From Mesorhizobium sp. M1E.F.Ca.ET.045.02.1.1 (GTDB lineage Bacteria > Pseudomonadota > Alphaproteobacteria > Rhizobiales > Rhizobiaceae), in the NCBI RefSeq assembly GCF_003952485.1, contig NZ_CP034447.1, positions 620,001 to 684,000 of the forward strand: a stretch of 64,000 nucleotides of DNA, read 5' to 3'. Both the position numbers and the translations under genes were made by a program. The notes beneath the pieces are model-generated. The model made no database searches and was not told the DNA's origin. It worked only from the letters and a program-made list of their open reading frames with translations. Each line of letters opens with the position of its first letter. The first letter of the stretch is position 1. This document shows positions 57,103 to 64,000 of the stretch, in pieces.

Positions 57103-57983
57103 TGTCTCGGCACACAGCAAGCGCGGCTAAAGCGGCGGCAGCTGGGGCCGCCTCCCACCATGGGTCGGAAACGCTCGCGCCGCGTGATCCAGTGATTGAG
57201 GCGGGCGAACTTTCCTTGCTCGCCGCCTTTCGCCTGCTCGATGTGCGCGATGCCGAGGCATTCCGGGCCGATCACGCGGCGAGTGCCGTCCGCGTGCCCG
57301 TCGAGCTCTGGGAAGCAGCCGCGAAGGCAGGCGAGACCTCATTCGAGAACGTCGCTTACTGGGAGCGTGCGATTGCCAGTCTCGGCGTCGGCGGATCCGT
57401 GCCGGCGGTCGTCTATGACGATGGGCGCATGACGGAAGCCGCGCGCGTGTGGTTCATCCTGCAGTATTTCGGAGCCGAGGCGCTCATCGTGAACGGCGGA
57501 TGGCCTGCGATCCGCGGTCGAAGCGAGCTGCTGGCCAAGGCGGGCGAGGCACCGGGCCTGACGGCGTTTTGCGCTCGGCCCGGTGTCGGATCCGTCGGTC
57601 TGGTCGATCGTGACACGCTGAAGGGAGAGCTCGACAGCGTCCAGCTTCTCGACGCCCGCACCGCAGCGGAGTTCGCCGGCACCGATCTTCGGCGCAATGC
57701 TCGAGGCGGGCATCTGCCGGGAGCGCGTCTGCTTTCTCACGCGAGCCTGCTCGAGGACAGCCGCCTAAGGCCAACCGCCGAGCTTCGAAGATTGCTGTCC
57801 GATGCCGGATTTCACTCAGGCAGGCACGTGGTCACGCACTGCGACGGCGGTGGCCGCGCTGCGCTGGCCGCAATCGCCGCCGTCCGCGCAGGCTACGACG
57901 ATGTCCGCGCCTATTACCTCAGCTTCGCCGACTGGGCGAAGGACGAGAGCTGTCCGATCGTGCAGGACCAGCAGACCGGGTGA
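57102..57983 (+). CDS. Thiosulfate/3-mercaptopyruvate sulfurtransferase (tandem rhodanese)
   Basis: A 293-residue two-domain rhodanese. The N-terminal domain (FRLLDVRDAEAFRADH) is non-catalytic; the C-terminal domain carries Cys247 in THCDGGGRAALA, a CX4R active loop, and LLDARTAAEF and GGHLPGARLLSH. The ATG overlaps the upstream stop by one base. No signal peptide is clear. It could move sulfane sulfur produced from organosulfur catabolism. Confidence 0.9.
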   Translation: MSRHTASAAKAAAAGAASHHGSETLAPRDPVIEAGELSLLAAFRLLDVRDAEAFRADHAASAVRVPVELWEAAAKAGETSFENVAYWERAIASLGVGGSVPAVVYDDGRMTEAARVWFILQYFGAEALIVNGGWPAIRGRSELLAKAGEAPGLTAFCARPGVGSVGLVDRDTLKGELDSVQLLDARTAAEFAGTDLRRNARGGHLPGARLLSHASLLEDSRLRPTAELRRLLSDAGFHSGRHVVTHCDGGGRAALAAIAAVRAGYDDVRAYYLSFADWAKDESCPIVQDQQTG

Positions 57984-57988
57984 CCGCC

Positions 57989-58533
57989 ATGACCAACGCC
58001 ACAGTCGTCGGCTTCTCCGGCAACCTTGCGCGGCCCTCGAAGACGCGCGGCTTCGTCGAGCATTTCGTCAGGGAGATCGCAGATCGGCATGGCCTTGCGG
58101 CGACCACGTTCGACCTCGACGACGTCGGCCCGTCGCTCGGTTCCGCGCGTTTGGTGCGCGACCTCGACAAACCCGGGCGCAGGGTGCTCGATGCCATTAC
58201 CGCGGCCAATGTGCTGGTGGTCGGTTCGCCCACCTACAAGGGCAGCTATACCGGACTGTTCAAGCATTCTTCGACCTGATCGAGCCCTCCGCGCTGCGCG
58301 GCAAGCCGGTGCTTCTGACCGCGACCGGCGGCGGCGAGCGTCACGCCCTGATGGTCGAGCATCCGCTGAGGCCGCTGTTTGCCTTCTTCGAGTCTCTCGT
58401 CCTGCCCACGGCGGTGTACGCGACCGAAAAGGACTTCCATCACGGCATACTCGCTTCCGAAGCGATCCGCGGCAGGTTTCCTTAGCAGGCGGTGACCGAC
58501 GAAATGGACTATTTTAACTTCGCTCAGCCATAA
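57989..58533 (+). pseudogene. Broken FMN reductase gene (msuE copy)
   Basis: Reads MTNATVVGFSGNLARPSKTR and GSPTYKGSYTGLFKH like the intact msuE, then loses one base near 58,267 (cat-tct-tcg instead of cat-ttc-ttc). In the next frame FDLIEPSALRGKPVLLTATG continues to an in-frame TAG at 58,483-58,485, after which QAVTDEMDYFNF runs to TAA at 58,531-58,533. Two independent lesions make loss of function likely. Confidence 0.85.
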
Positions 58534-58687
58534 CAGCAAAGGCTGAACTGGCAGTTTCGATGGGTATTGGGGAAAAGCACCTCAGGCATGATTTCAGCAT
58601 CCTCGGCGATCCCGCGACAAGCACTCGACCTTAATGACTGCGATGAGGCGCAAAGCCGCCACCCGTAGACGATAAATGGGCACGGCG

Positions 58688-58955
58688 AGTCGCTGGATCA
58701 GCGTTTTGAATCAACTTTGGCGAACCGCTCTGTAACCCCTTGGCGAATAACGATTATGTTAGTCGCTGAGGGTCAGCGTCTTCTACACAAAATCAATACG
58801 TTAGCGGCTGGTTCGCCAACCCATTTCCTTCGTATTCTCTCGTATGGCCTGGCGAACCTACAGACCAGGAGGAGGACTAGTATTCCATGCACGCGGTGTC
58901 TCTTTCATCCTACAAAAGGGGTCGATGAACCCGTGTTGACCATAAGGGTGCGAGT
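58688..58955 (+). repeat. Structured dispersed repeat R, copy 3 (longest)
   Basis: Contains TTGGCGAA twice (about 58,718 and 58,740), ATGTTAGTCGCTGAG, AATACGTTAGCGG, the 8-bp stem GGTTCGCC...GGCGAACC, AGGAGGAGG and a short frame ATGCACGCGGTGTCTCTTTC encoding a 13-residue peptide ending in TGA. Same orientation as copies 1 and 2. The IS630 remnant follows immediately. 58,534-58,687 shows no gene. Confidence 0.7.
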
Positions 58956-58964
58956 GCGGCTGTC

Positions 58965-59553
58965 TTGGGCCAGAAGCGGATTGGCAGCTTCGAGGCTCGC
59001 GCTCGGCTGCGAGGTCCTGAAGGGTTTCTCGCGACGCGACCATCAGACGCCTTCAAAAGCGGCGTCGACGGTCTGCGCCGGGAGCAGCACGCGCCACGGT
59101 TCGACGAGCACGGCGTGGCCGGGTTCCGCGCCCAGCGCGTAGTGCTTCGATCGTGGGAGCCGTGCCTTCGGGCTGCGCTGCCATGGGCTCACCGCCCCTT
59201 TCGTCGTCGACACGCCAATGAACCGCCGCATCTTCGAGACCTACGTCGAAACGCAGCTCGCTCCGACGCTGGCAAAGGGCGATGTCGTCATCCTCGACAA
59301 TCTCGCTGCCCACAAGAGTCCGGCCGCCGAGGCAGCCATCCGGGCCAGAGGCGCATGGCTGCTCTTCCTGCCGCCCTACAGCCCCGATCTCAACCCGATC
59401 GAAATGGCCTTCGCCAAGCTCAAGGCGCATCTGCGCGCAAGGGCCATCAGAACCATCGACGCCCTGTGGCAGGCCATCGGCGATATCTGCAATCTCTTCT
59501 CTCCAACAGAATGCAGAAACTACTTCACTGCCGCAGGCTATGGACTCACATGA
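58965..59553 (+). pseudogene. IS630-family transposase remnant
   Basis: The C-terminal DDE half is intact in one frame: [14 protein letters not shown] from 59,218, [15 protein letters not shown] with the second Asp, [20 protein letters not shown] with the final Glu. Upstream, in-frame [10 protein letters not shown] continues back to about 59,150, but further 5' the homology moves between frames and the first Asp region is not readable as one protein. A dead element. 59,554-59,712 shows no gene. Confidence 0.85.
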
Positions 59554-59712
59554 AAGTCCGATGCTCTAGCTTGGCTCAAGGGACTCAGTAGCGAAAGCAC
59601 CGCAGTAATGGCAAAATCGAATTGCCCCGGCGGCTTGCGCCACCGGAGCTTCTTTGCGTCGTCAAACCCCGGCGTCGGGTCGGCCTGGCGCGGCTACTTC
59701 AGTGAATTGTGA

Positions 59713-60747
59713 TCAGCTTGCAATTTTGGCACGGTCAACCCAGGCATTGAACTGTTCCTGATGGGTTTCGATCCATCCCTGTGCCAGCTTTTTGATGTTG
59801 CTGTCGCTGCCGCCCTTTTCGCTGATCGTTTGTTCCCAGGTCGACCAGTCGGCCAGCGGGAACGACATCTGCTCTACGAGCTTCTTGACTGCCGGATTGG
59901 CTGCAATGAACTCCCGATTGGCGACGGCGTTCCAGTTCCACGCCGCCATGGCCATGCGGCATGGATCAGCGCCGCCAGCGCAACCGCTGACGCCAGGCAC
60001 TAGGGCAGACCCCTTGTTAGGGACCGATTCCGGCAAGGCATCGAAGGGCGTCGGCAACCAGACGACATCTTTGCCAGGCACCAGAGCCTTGTTCATCCAC
60101 GAAGGGCTCCAGGCATAAAAGAATACCGGCTCGCCGCGCTTAACACGGGCGACGGCCTCGACCATCAGCGCCTCGTATTTGCCGCGGACCGAATTAACGC
60201 TGCCCTTGAGTCCGAATTTCTCAAGCTGGAAGTCGACGACGTCGCCGCAACTCCAGCCCGGATCGCAATTGATGAGGTCGGCTTTGCCGGTCGTGCCGAA
60301 AAGAGCTGCGATCTTCGCATCCTTCATCTGATCGAGCGTGGTGATGTTGTTTGCGTCGGCGGTTTTCTTGTCGATCAGATAGCCATTGATGCCGCCGCCT
60401 TGAATTAGGCCACCGCCGACGATCTCGGCCTGCGCCTCGACCTTCTTGTAGCCCGGCTCGCGCTGCGGGAAGTTTATATCGGTCGCGATATCGAGATCGC
60501 CCTGGGCCGCCGCCTGGAAGAACAACGTGGTGTTGAGCGTGCTAAGCTTGACGTCGTAACCGAGTTCCTTCATCGCCGCCATGCCGATCTGGGCAACGAC
60601 ATAATTGGCGCCTAGGCTGTCGGACTGGGCGTACCGCACCGTCTTGCCGCTCCCAGGCAGGTCTTCGGCGAAAGCAGTTTGGCCTAGAGAGGCCGCCAGC
60701 ACCATGCCGGTGACAAAAAGGGAAAAGGTTTTCAGGCTGTGCTTCAT
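59713..60747 (-). CDS. proX: Glycine betaine/choline-type ABC substrate-binding protein
   Basis: A 344-residue periplasmic protein with signal peptide (MKHSLKTFSLFVTGMVLAAS...AFA, cut near 27) and the OpuAC fold: TVRYAQSDSLGANYVVAQIG, GYDVKLSTLNTTLFFQAAAQ, VFFYAWSPSWMNKALVPG. The last region has the Trp residues expected in a quaternary-ammonium cage. Third gene of the proV-proW-proX unit, after a 159-base gap with hairpins. Betaine or choline supply would feed methyl groups to the demethylases of this region. Confidence 0.88.
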   Translation of the reverse strand: MKHSLKTFSLFVTGMVLAASLGQTAFAEDLPGSGKTVRYAQSDSLGANYVVAQIGMAAMKELGYDVKLSTLNTTLFFQAAAQGDLDIATDINFPQREPGYKKVEAQAEIVGGGLIQGGGINGYLIDKKTADANNITTLDQMKDAKIAALFGTTGKADLINCDPGWSCGDVVDFQLEKFGLKGSVNSVRGKYEALMVEAVARVKRGEPVFFYAWSPSWMNKALVPGKDVVWLPTPFDALPESVPNKGSALVPGVSGCAGGADPCRMAMAAWNWNAVANREFIAANPAVKKLVEQMSFPLADWSTWEQTISEKGGSDSNIKKLAQGWIETHQEQFNAWVDRAKIAS

Positions 60748-60841
60748 CGATGTTCTCCTTCTGGATTTTTCTTTGGACTTCACTGAGTTCGAGGTTCGGC
60801 TGTAACGCGGGCGCTGCAAGGGATAGGCAATGAATTCCTGT

Positions 60842-60861
60842 CCGGCGGAACGAGCCGCCGG
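60842..60861 (-). other. Intercistronic hairpin between proW and proX
   Basis: CCGGCGG (60,842-60,848) pairs with CCGCCGG (60,855-60,861); a second small stem GGAG/CTCC lies near 60,894. It may tune proX expression relative to proVW. Confidence 0.5.
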
Positions 60862-60906
60862 TGCCTGTCGTCATTCCGGTGGTGGTTACCGCCGGAGCGG
60901 CTCCGC

Positions 60907-61845
60907 TCAATGCGTGCGGTTCGCTGCGGTTGTTACCATGGCCTCGTGCGATCGCTCGCCCTTGAAAAGATTGAAAAGGTAGTGCAGCACCGACCTGCGC
61001 TTGCGGTCGGTCGGCTGGGCAAGCTGCTGGGTGATTCGATCAAGCATCATGGCGAGCAGGACGATGGCGATGCCACCGACGGCGGCGCGACCGACATCGA
61101 GACGTCCGAGGCCTTGGAGAACCACAAGGCCAAGGCCTTCCGCGCCGATCATGGCGACGACTACGGACATCACCATCGCAGTCAGCACGGTCTGGTTCAG
61201 TCCTCCGAGAATGGTGGGGATAGCCAACGGCAGCTGTATTTCCCACAGAAGCTGGCCCTTATCGGCGCCGAAGGCGAGACCTGCTTCGACCATTTCCTGC
61301 TCAACCATGCGAATACCCAGGTTGGTGAAGCGGATGAGCGGCGGTGCAGCGGCTGTTACGACCGCCACTTCGCCTGGCACTGTGCCGACGCCGAACAGCA
61401 TGACGACCGGTACGAGGTAAACGAATGTCGGTGTGGTCTGCATAATGTCGAGCACCGGCCGCACCACGCTCCAGACCTTGTCGTTACAAGCACACCAGAT
61501 GCCGGTCGGCACGCCGATGGCCGTGCAAAACACGATGGCCGTGGTAATCAGCGAAAGCGTTGTCATGGCCTCGGTCCACACCCCGATGGCTGCGATCACG
61601 ACAAGTGAGATGGCGCTGAACACCGCGATGCCGATGCCGGCAAGCCGATAGGCGGTCAAGAACACCAGAACGACGAAGATCGGAAACGGAATTTCGTGCA
61701 GTGTGTAATCGTTGAACGACAACAGGTTTTCGACCGGCCACTTGATTGCAATAAACAGTGGACGGAGGTGGAGCGCGACCCATTGGACGGCGTCTGCAAT
61801 CCACTCGTCCACCGGAAAGATGGCTAGATCATCGGCATCAAGCAT
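60907..61845 (-). CDS. proW: Glycine betaine/proline-type ABC permease
   Basis: A 312-residue permease. Family features: LLSFNDYTLHEIPFPIFVVL, VRPVLDIMQTTPTFVYLVPV, FGVGTVPGEVAVVTAAAPPL, and the EAA loop region MVEAGLAFGADKGQLLWEIQ. The ATG at 61,845 overlaps the proV stop by 8 bases. Confidence 0.92.
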   Translation of the reverse strand: MLDADDLAIFPVDEWIADAVQWVALHLRPLFIAIKWPVENLLSFNDYTLHEIPFPIFVVLVFLTAYRLAGIGIAVFSAISLVVIAAIGVWTEAMTTLSLITTAIVFCTAIGVPTGIWCACNDKVWSVVRPVLDIMQTTPTFVYLVPVVMLFGVGTVPGEVAVVTAAAPPLIRFTNLGIRMVEQEMVEAGLAFGADKGQLLWEIQLPLAIPTILGGLNQTVLTAMVMSVVVAMIGAEGLGLVVLQGLGRLDVGRAAVGGIAIVLLAMMLDRITQQLAQPTDRKRRSVLHYLFNLFKGERSHEAMVTTAANRTH

Positions 61846-63043
61846 TGTGGCCTCCCATCGAAGCAGGCGCTGGCGATCTCGCCGCCGAGGCGATCCGTCC
61901 AAGGATATGTTCGGGTTCAAGCATGCCGAGGAAGCAGCCGTCCTCGTCAATGACCGCCATTGCCTTGCCGCTCTGATACAAGCCAGCGACATCCACGAGC
62001 TTGGTGGCGCCGCTCACCGCGACGAAATCACGCGTCAAAAAGGCATCGACCGGCTTGCCAGCCTTTACCTGTTGCAGAGCTGCAGCATCGAGACAGCCGA
62101 CGATGCGGTTTGACGCGTCGATGGCAAAACTCATGGCCTCGGGATGCTCGGCGTCGCCGACGATCCATGCCGAACCATCGCCCGACACCGTCGAACCGGT
62201 GCGCATCACCGACCGTGCGTCAAACAATCGCGACCGATCGACTTCGCGCGTGAAGGCGGCGACATAATCGCTGCCTGGTTCGAGCACGATCGATTGCGGT
62301 GTTCCCTCGCGCACCAACTCGCCTTCGGACATGATGGCGATGCGCGTTCCGAGTTTCAGCGCCTCCTGGAAGTCATGAGTGATGAAGAGGATGGTCTTCT
62401 TCAGCGTGCGCTGCAGCCGCAGCAACTCATCCTGCATCTCGGTCCTGATCAGCGGGTCAAGGGCGCTGAAGGCTTCGTCCATTATGAGGACGTCGGCATC
62501 GGTCGCCAGGGCCCGCGCCAAGCCGACACGCTGGCGCATGCCGCCGGAGAGTTCATGCGGGCGATGATAGGCCCATTTGGCGAGACCGACGATCGCCAGC
62601 ACCTCTTCAGCGCGCCTTCGTCGCTGCGCGGCGGAAACGCCACGCAACTTCAGGCCGAATTCGGCATTTTCGATCACCGATTTGTTTGGCAACAAGGCAA
62701 AATGCTGGAAGACCATGGAGATGCGCGTGCGCCGCAATTCGCGAAGCGCGTCCTCGCGCAGCGGCACGATGTCGATATCGTCGAGCAGGATCTTGCCTGC
62801 CGTTGGTTCGTTCAGCCGGTTGATGCAACGCGCCAGCGTCGATTTGCCGGACCCCGAAAGGCCCATGACCATGTAGATGGCGCCCGAGGGAACGGAAAGC
62901 GAGACGTTGTTCAGACCGACGACGGCGTCGGTCTCCGCAAGGACACGAGCCTTATCCGCGCCGGTGGCGAGCAGCGTCATGGCTCTGGTGGGTGAAGGGG
63001 CGAAAATCTTATACAGATTCTCTACTCTCAATCGCTCTGTCAC
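61838..63043 (-). CDS. proV: Glycine betaine/proline-type ABC ATPase with CBS domains
   Basis: About 401 residues from a GTG at 63,043 (TERLRVENLYKIFAP); a TTG at 63,106 would add 21 residues. Walker A GLSGSGKSTLARCINRL, signature LSGGMRQRVGLARALATD, Walker B LIMDEAFSALDPL, then a C-terminal CBS-like region of about 120 residues (AMAVIDEDGCFLGMLEP), where ionic strength or nucleotide sensing occurs in relatives. Confidence 0.92.
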   Translation of the reverse strand: MTERLRVENLYKIFAPSPTRAMTLLATGADKARVLAETDAVVGLNNVSLSVPSGAIYMVMGLSGSGKSTLARCINRLNEPTAGKILLDDIDIVPLREDALRELRRTRISMVFQHFALLPNKSVIENAEFGLKLRGVSAAQRRRRAEEVLAIVGLAKWAYHRPHELSGGMRQRVGLARALATDADVLIMDEAFSALDPLIRTEMQDELLRLQRTLKKTILFITHDFQEALKLGTRIAIMSEGELVREGTPQSIVLEPGSDYVAAFTREVDRSRLFDARSVMRTGSTVSGDGSAWIVGDAEHPEAMSFAIDASNRIVGCLDAAALQQVKAGKPVDAFLTRDFVAVSGATKLVDVAGLYQSGKAMAVIDEDGCFLGMLEPEHILGRIASAARSPAPASMGGHNA

Positions 63044-63251
63044 CAATGGCTCCCATGTTTCAACGATACGGATGTTCCCGATCCGCAATTTTTTGACGAG
63101 GATCAATTAAGGGGCATGTCAGCGAGATCGTCTTCCGCGAACACGGAGGATTTTTGCCCCTCCCCTTCCTCCGATCCGAGGTGCGTTAATGGCAGTTCAA
63201 CTCCACCGTGCGCGGTTGGCTTCAGCGTTTTGCCTTACCCTCCCCTTGGTC

Positions 63252-63566
63252 CTATTGGAGTGGCGAAAAATCGGTCGGCAGAAGGATACGGTTTTCCGCG
63301 CTTTCGATCAGCGCCGTCAGTTTCGGAATGAAGACCCGCCAGCGCGAATCTTCCGACAACGTGCGCCGGCGCGCGACGCGATCGGCGAAATCGGCATATC
63401 GCCACAGATGGACCACCTGGTTCAGCGCCCCGACCTCGGTGACGAAATAGCCGATCAGTCCGCCGAGAATCGGTTCCTGGATTGCCAGCCCCTCCTCGCG
63501 CACAAGCTTCAGATATTCGGAGGTTTTGCCCGATCTTATGCGATAGATACGCTCTTCAACGATCAT
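63252..63566 (-). CDS. NIPSNAP-family protein
   Basis: A 104-residue alpha/beta-barrel protein with the NIPSNAP pattern: MIVEERIYRIRSGKTSEYLK, GYFVTEVGALNQVVHLWRYA, and a C-terminal IESAENRILLPTDFSPL. Overlaps the hydrolase gene by ATGA, so co-transcribed. Its reaction is not known. Confidence 0.88.
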   Translation of the reverse strand: MIVEERIYRIRSGKTSEYLKLVREEGLAIQEPILGGLIGYFVTEVGALNQVVHLWRYADFADRVARRRTLSEDSRWRVFIPKLTALIESAENRILLPTDFSPLQ

Positions 63567-64000
63567 TTCACGGTCTCCGGCACGGTCAAAAAATCCGCCA
63601 TCATCGATGCGACGAGATCGGGTGCTTCCGTCAGGATTGAATGCCGCAGCCCCGGAAGGACGCGGAGATCGGAGCCTGGGATGCGCTCATGCATATATCT
63701 TGCCATGCGCGGATTGGAGCCGGCATCCTCCTCGCCGGTTGCAATCAACGTCGGGCAGCGAATCTGGTCGAGAAAACCGCCGAAGTCGGTCTCAGCGAGA
63801 ACCCGGTAGGCAGAAGCGTAACAGTCCGGATCGTTCTGAGAATTTCGCTGCCTAAGCGTTGCGATCAGATCGGGATTCTTCTTCTGGAAATCCTCAGTCA
63901 GCCAACGCGACAGGGATGCGTCATAGTGCGATCCCGGTTCGCCGCTGCGAAGAGCGGCGAGGCGGGCGAGAACGCGCTCCCGCTCCTCGGGCGTGCGTCC
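63563..64000 (-). CDS. Alpha/beta hydrolase (partial, 5' end outside window)
   Basis: The last 145 codons of an alpha/beta-hydrolase. CPTLIATGEEDAGSNPRMA is the acid-bearing strand region of 3-oxoadipate-enol-lactonase-like hydrolases and LRVLPGLRHSILTEAPDLVA holds the probable catalytic His. The nucleophile elbow lies beyond the window. Overlaps the NIPSNAP gene, suggesting a small catabolic operon. Confidence 0.82.
   Translation of the reverse strand, partial: GRTPEERERVLARLAALRSGEPGSHYDASLSRWLTEDFQKKNPDLIATLRQRNSQNDPDCYASAYRVLAETDFGGFLDQIRCPTLIATGEEDAGSNPRMARYMHERIPGSDLRVLPGLRHSILTEAPDLVASMMADFLTVPETVK

Noticed and set aside
55129..57120. 663-residue minus-strand frame opposite the haloperoxidase-like gene
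   Set aside because: Longest shadow frame of the window; it spans two plus-strand genes and has no motif, whereas the plus strand has a Tat leader and metal-site motifs.

Overview
The window looks like chromosomal DNA of a high-GC alphaproteobacterium of the Rhizobiales, most likely Mesorhizobium or a close relative. This is inferred from gene content (N-methylglutamate pathway, serine cycle, rhizobial-type ssu/sfn sulfur genes), dense GC-rich coding with small intergenic gaps, and dispersed palindromic repeats of the rhizobial kind. No rRNA, tRNA, CRISPR array or phage module was seen.

Bases 1-34,000 form a nearly self-contained one-carbon island. It starts with the end of a GcvT-domain demethylase, a truncated haemoglobin and an APC permease, then folD-fhs on the plus strand. 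On the minus strand follow a complete N-methylglutamate pathway operon (mgsA-mgsB-mgsC-gmaS-mgdA-mgdB-mgdC-mgdD), an XRE-cupin regulator, a serine-cycle operon (sgaA-mclA-mtkA-mtkB-hprA-gckA), a six-gene operon built around a second APC permease with several very small membrane proteins, ppc-glyA, and a LuxR-type regulator with a degenerate receiver. Methylamine can be taken up, turned into gamma-glutamylmethylamide and N-methylglutamate, oxidised to methylene-tetrahydrofolate and glutamate, and the carbon assimilated through SHMT and the serine cycle. A fixed-spacing motif (ATGAA, nine A/T, CC, TAG) lies upstream of folD-fhs, mgsABC and the LuxR gene and may tie these units into one regulon.

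Bases 34,000-59,000 hold two organosulfur modules bracketed by three same-orientation copies of a structured repeat (about 34.04, 46.40 and 58.69 kb). Module 1 (minus strand) has sfnG, a complete Liv-type ABC transporter, sfnB and msuE, plus ssuD with an FAD/NAD(P)-binding partner. Module 2 has a small ORF with an XRE-cupin regulator, a methionine-rich protein, an MDR-family oxidoreductase, decayed genes, and a plus-strand ssuA-ssuD-ssuC-ssuB operon that continues into a Tat-exported vanadium-haloperoxidase-like protein lacking the usual catalytic His, a rhodanese, and a broken msuE copy. The two modules share paralogues, and two of the module 2 copies are pseudogenes. The sulfur promoters share a GTCTA/GTAGA dyad.

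Bases 59,000-64,000 hold an IS630 remnant, a proVWX-type betaine/choline ABC transporter on the minus strand, a NIPSNAP-family protein and the end of an alpha/beta hydrolase that runs off the window.
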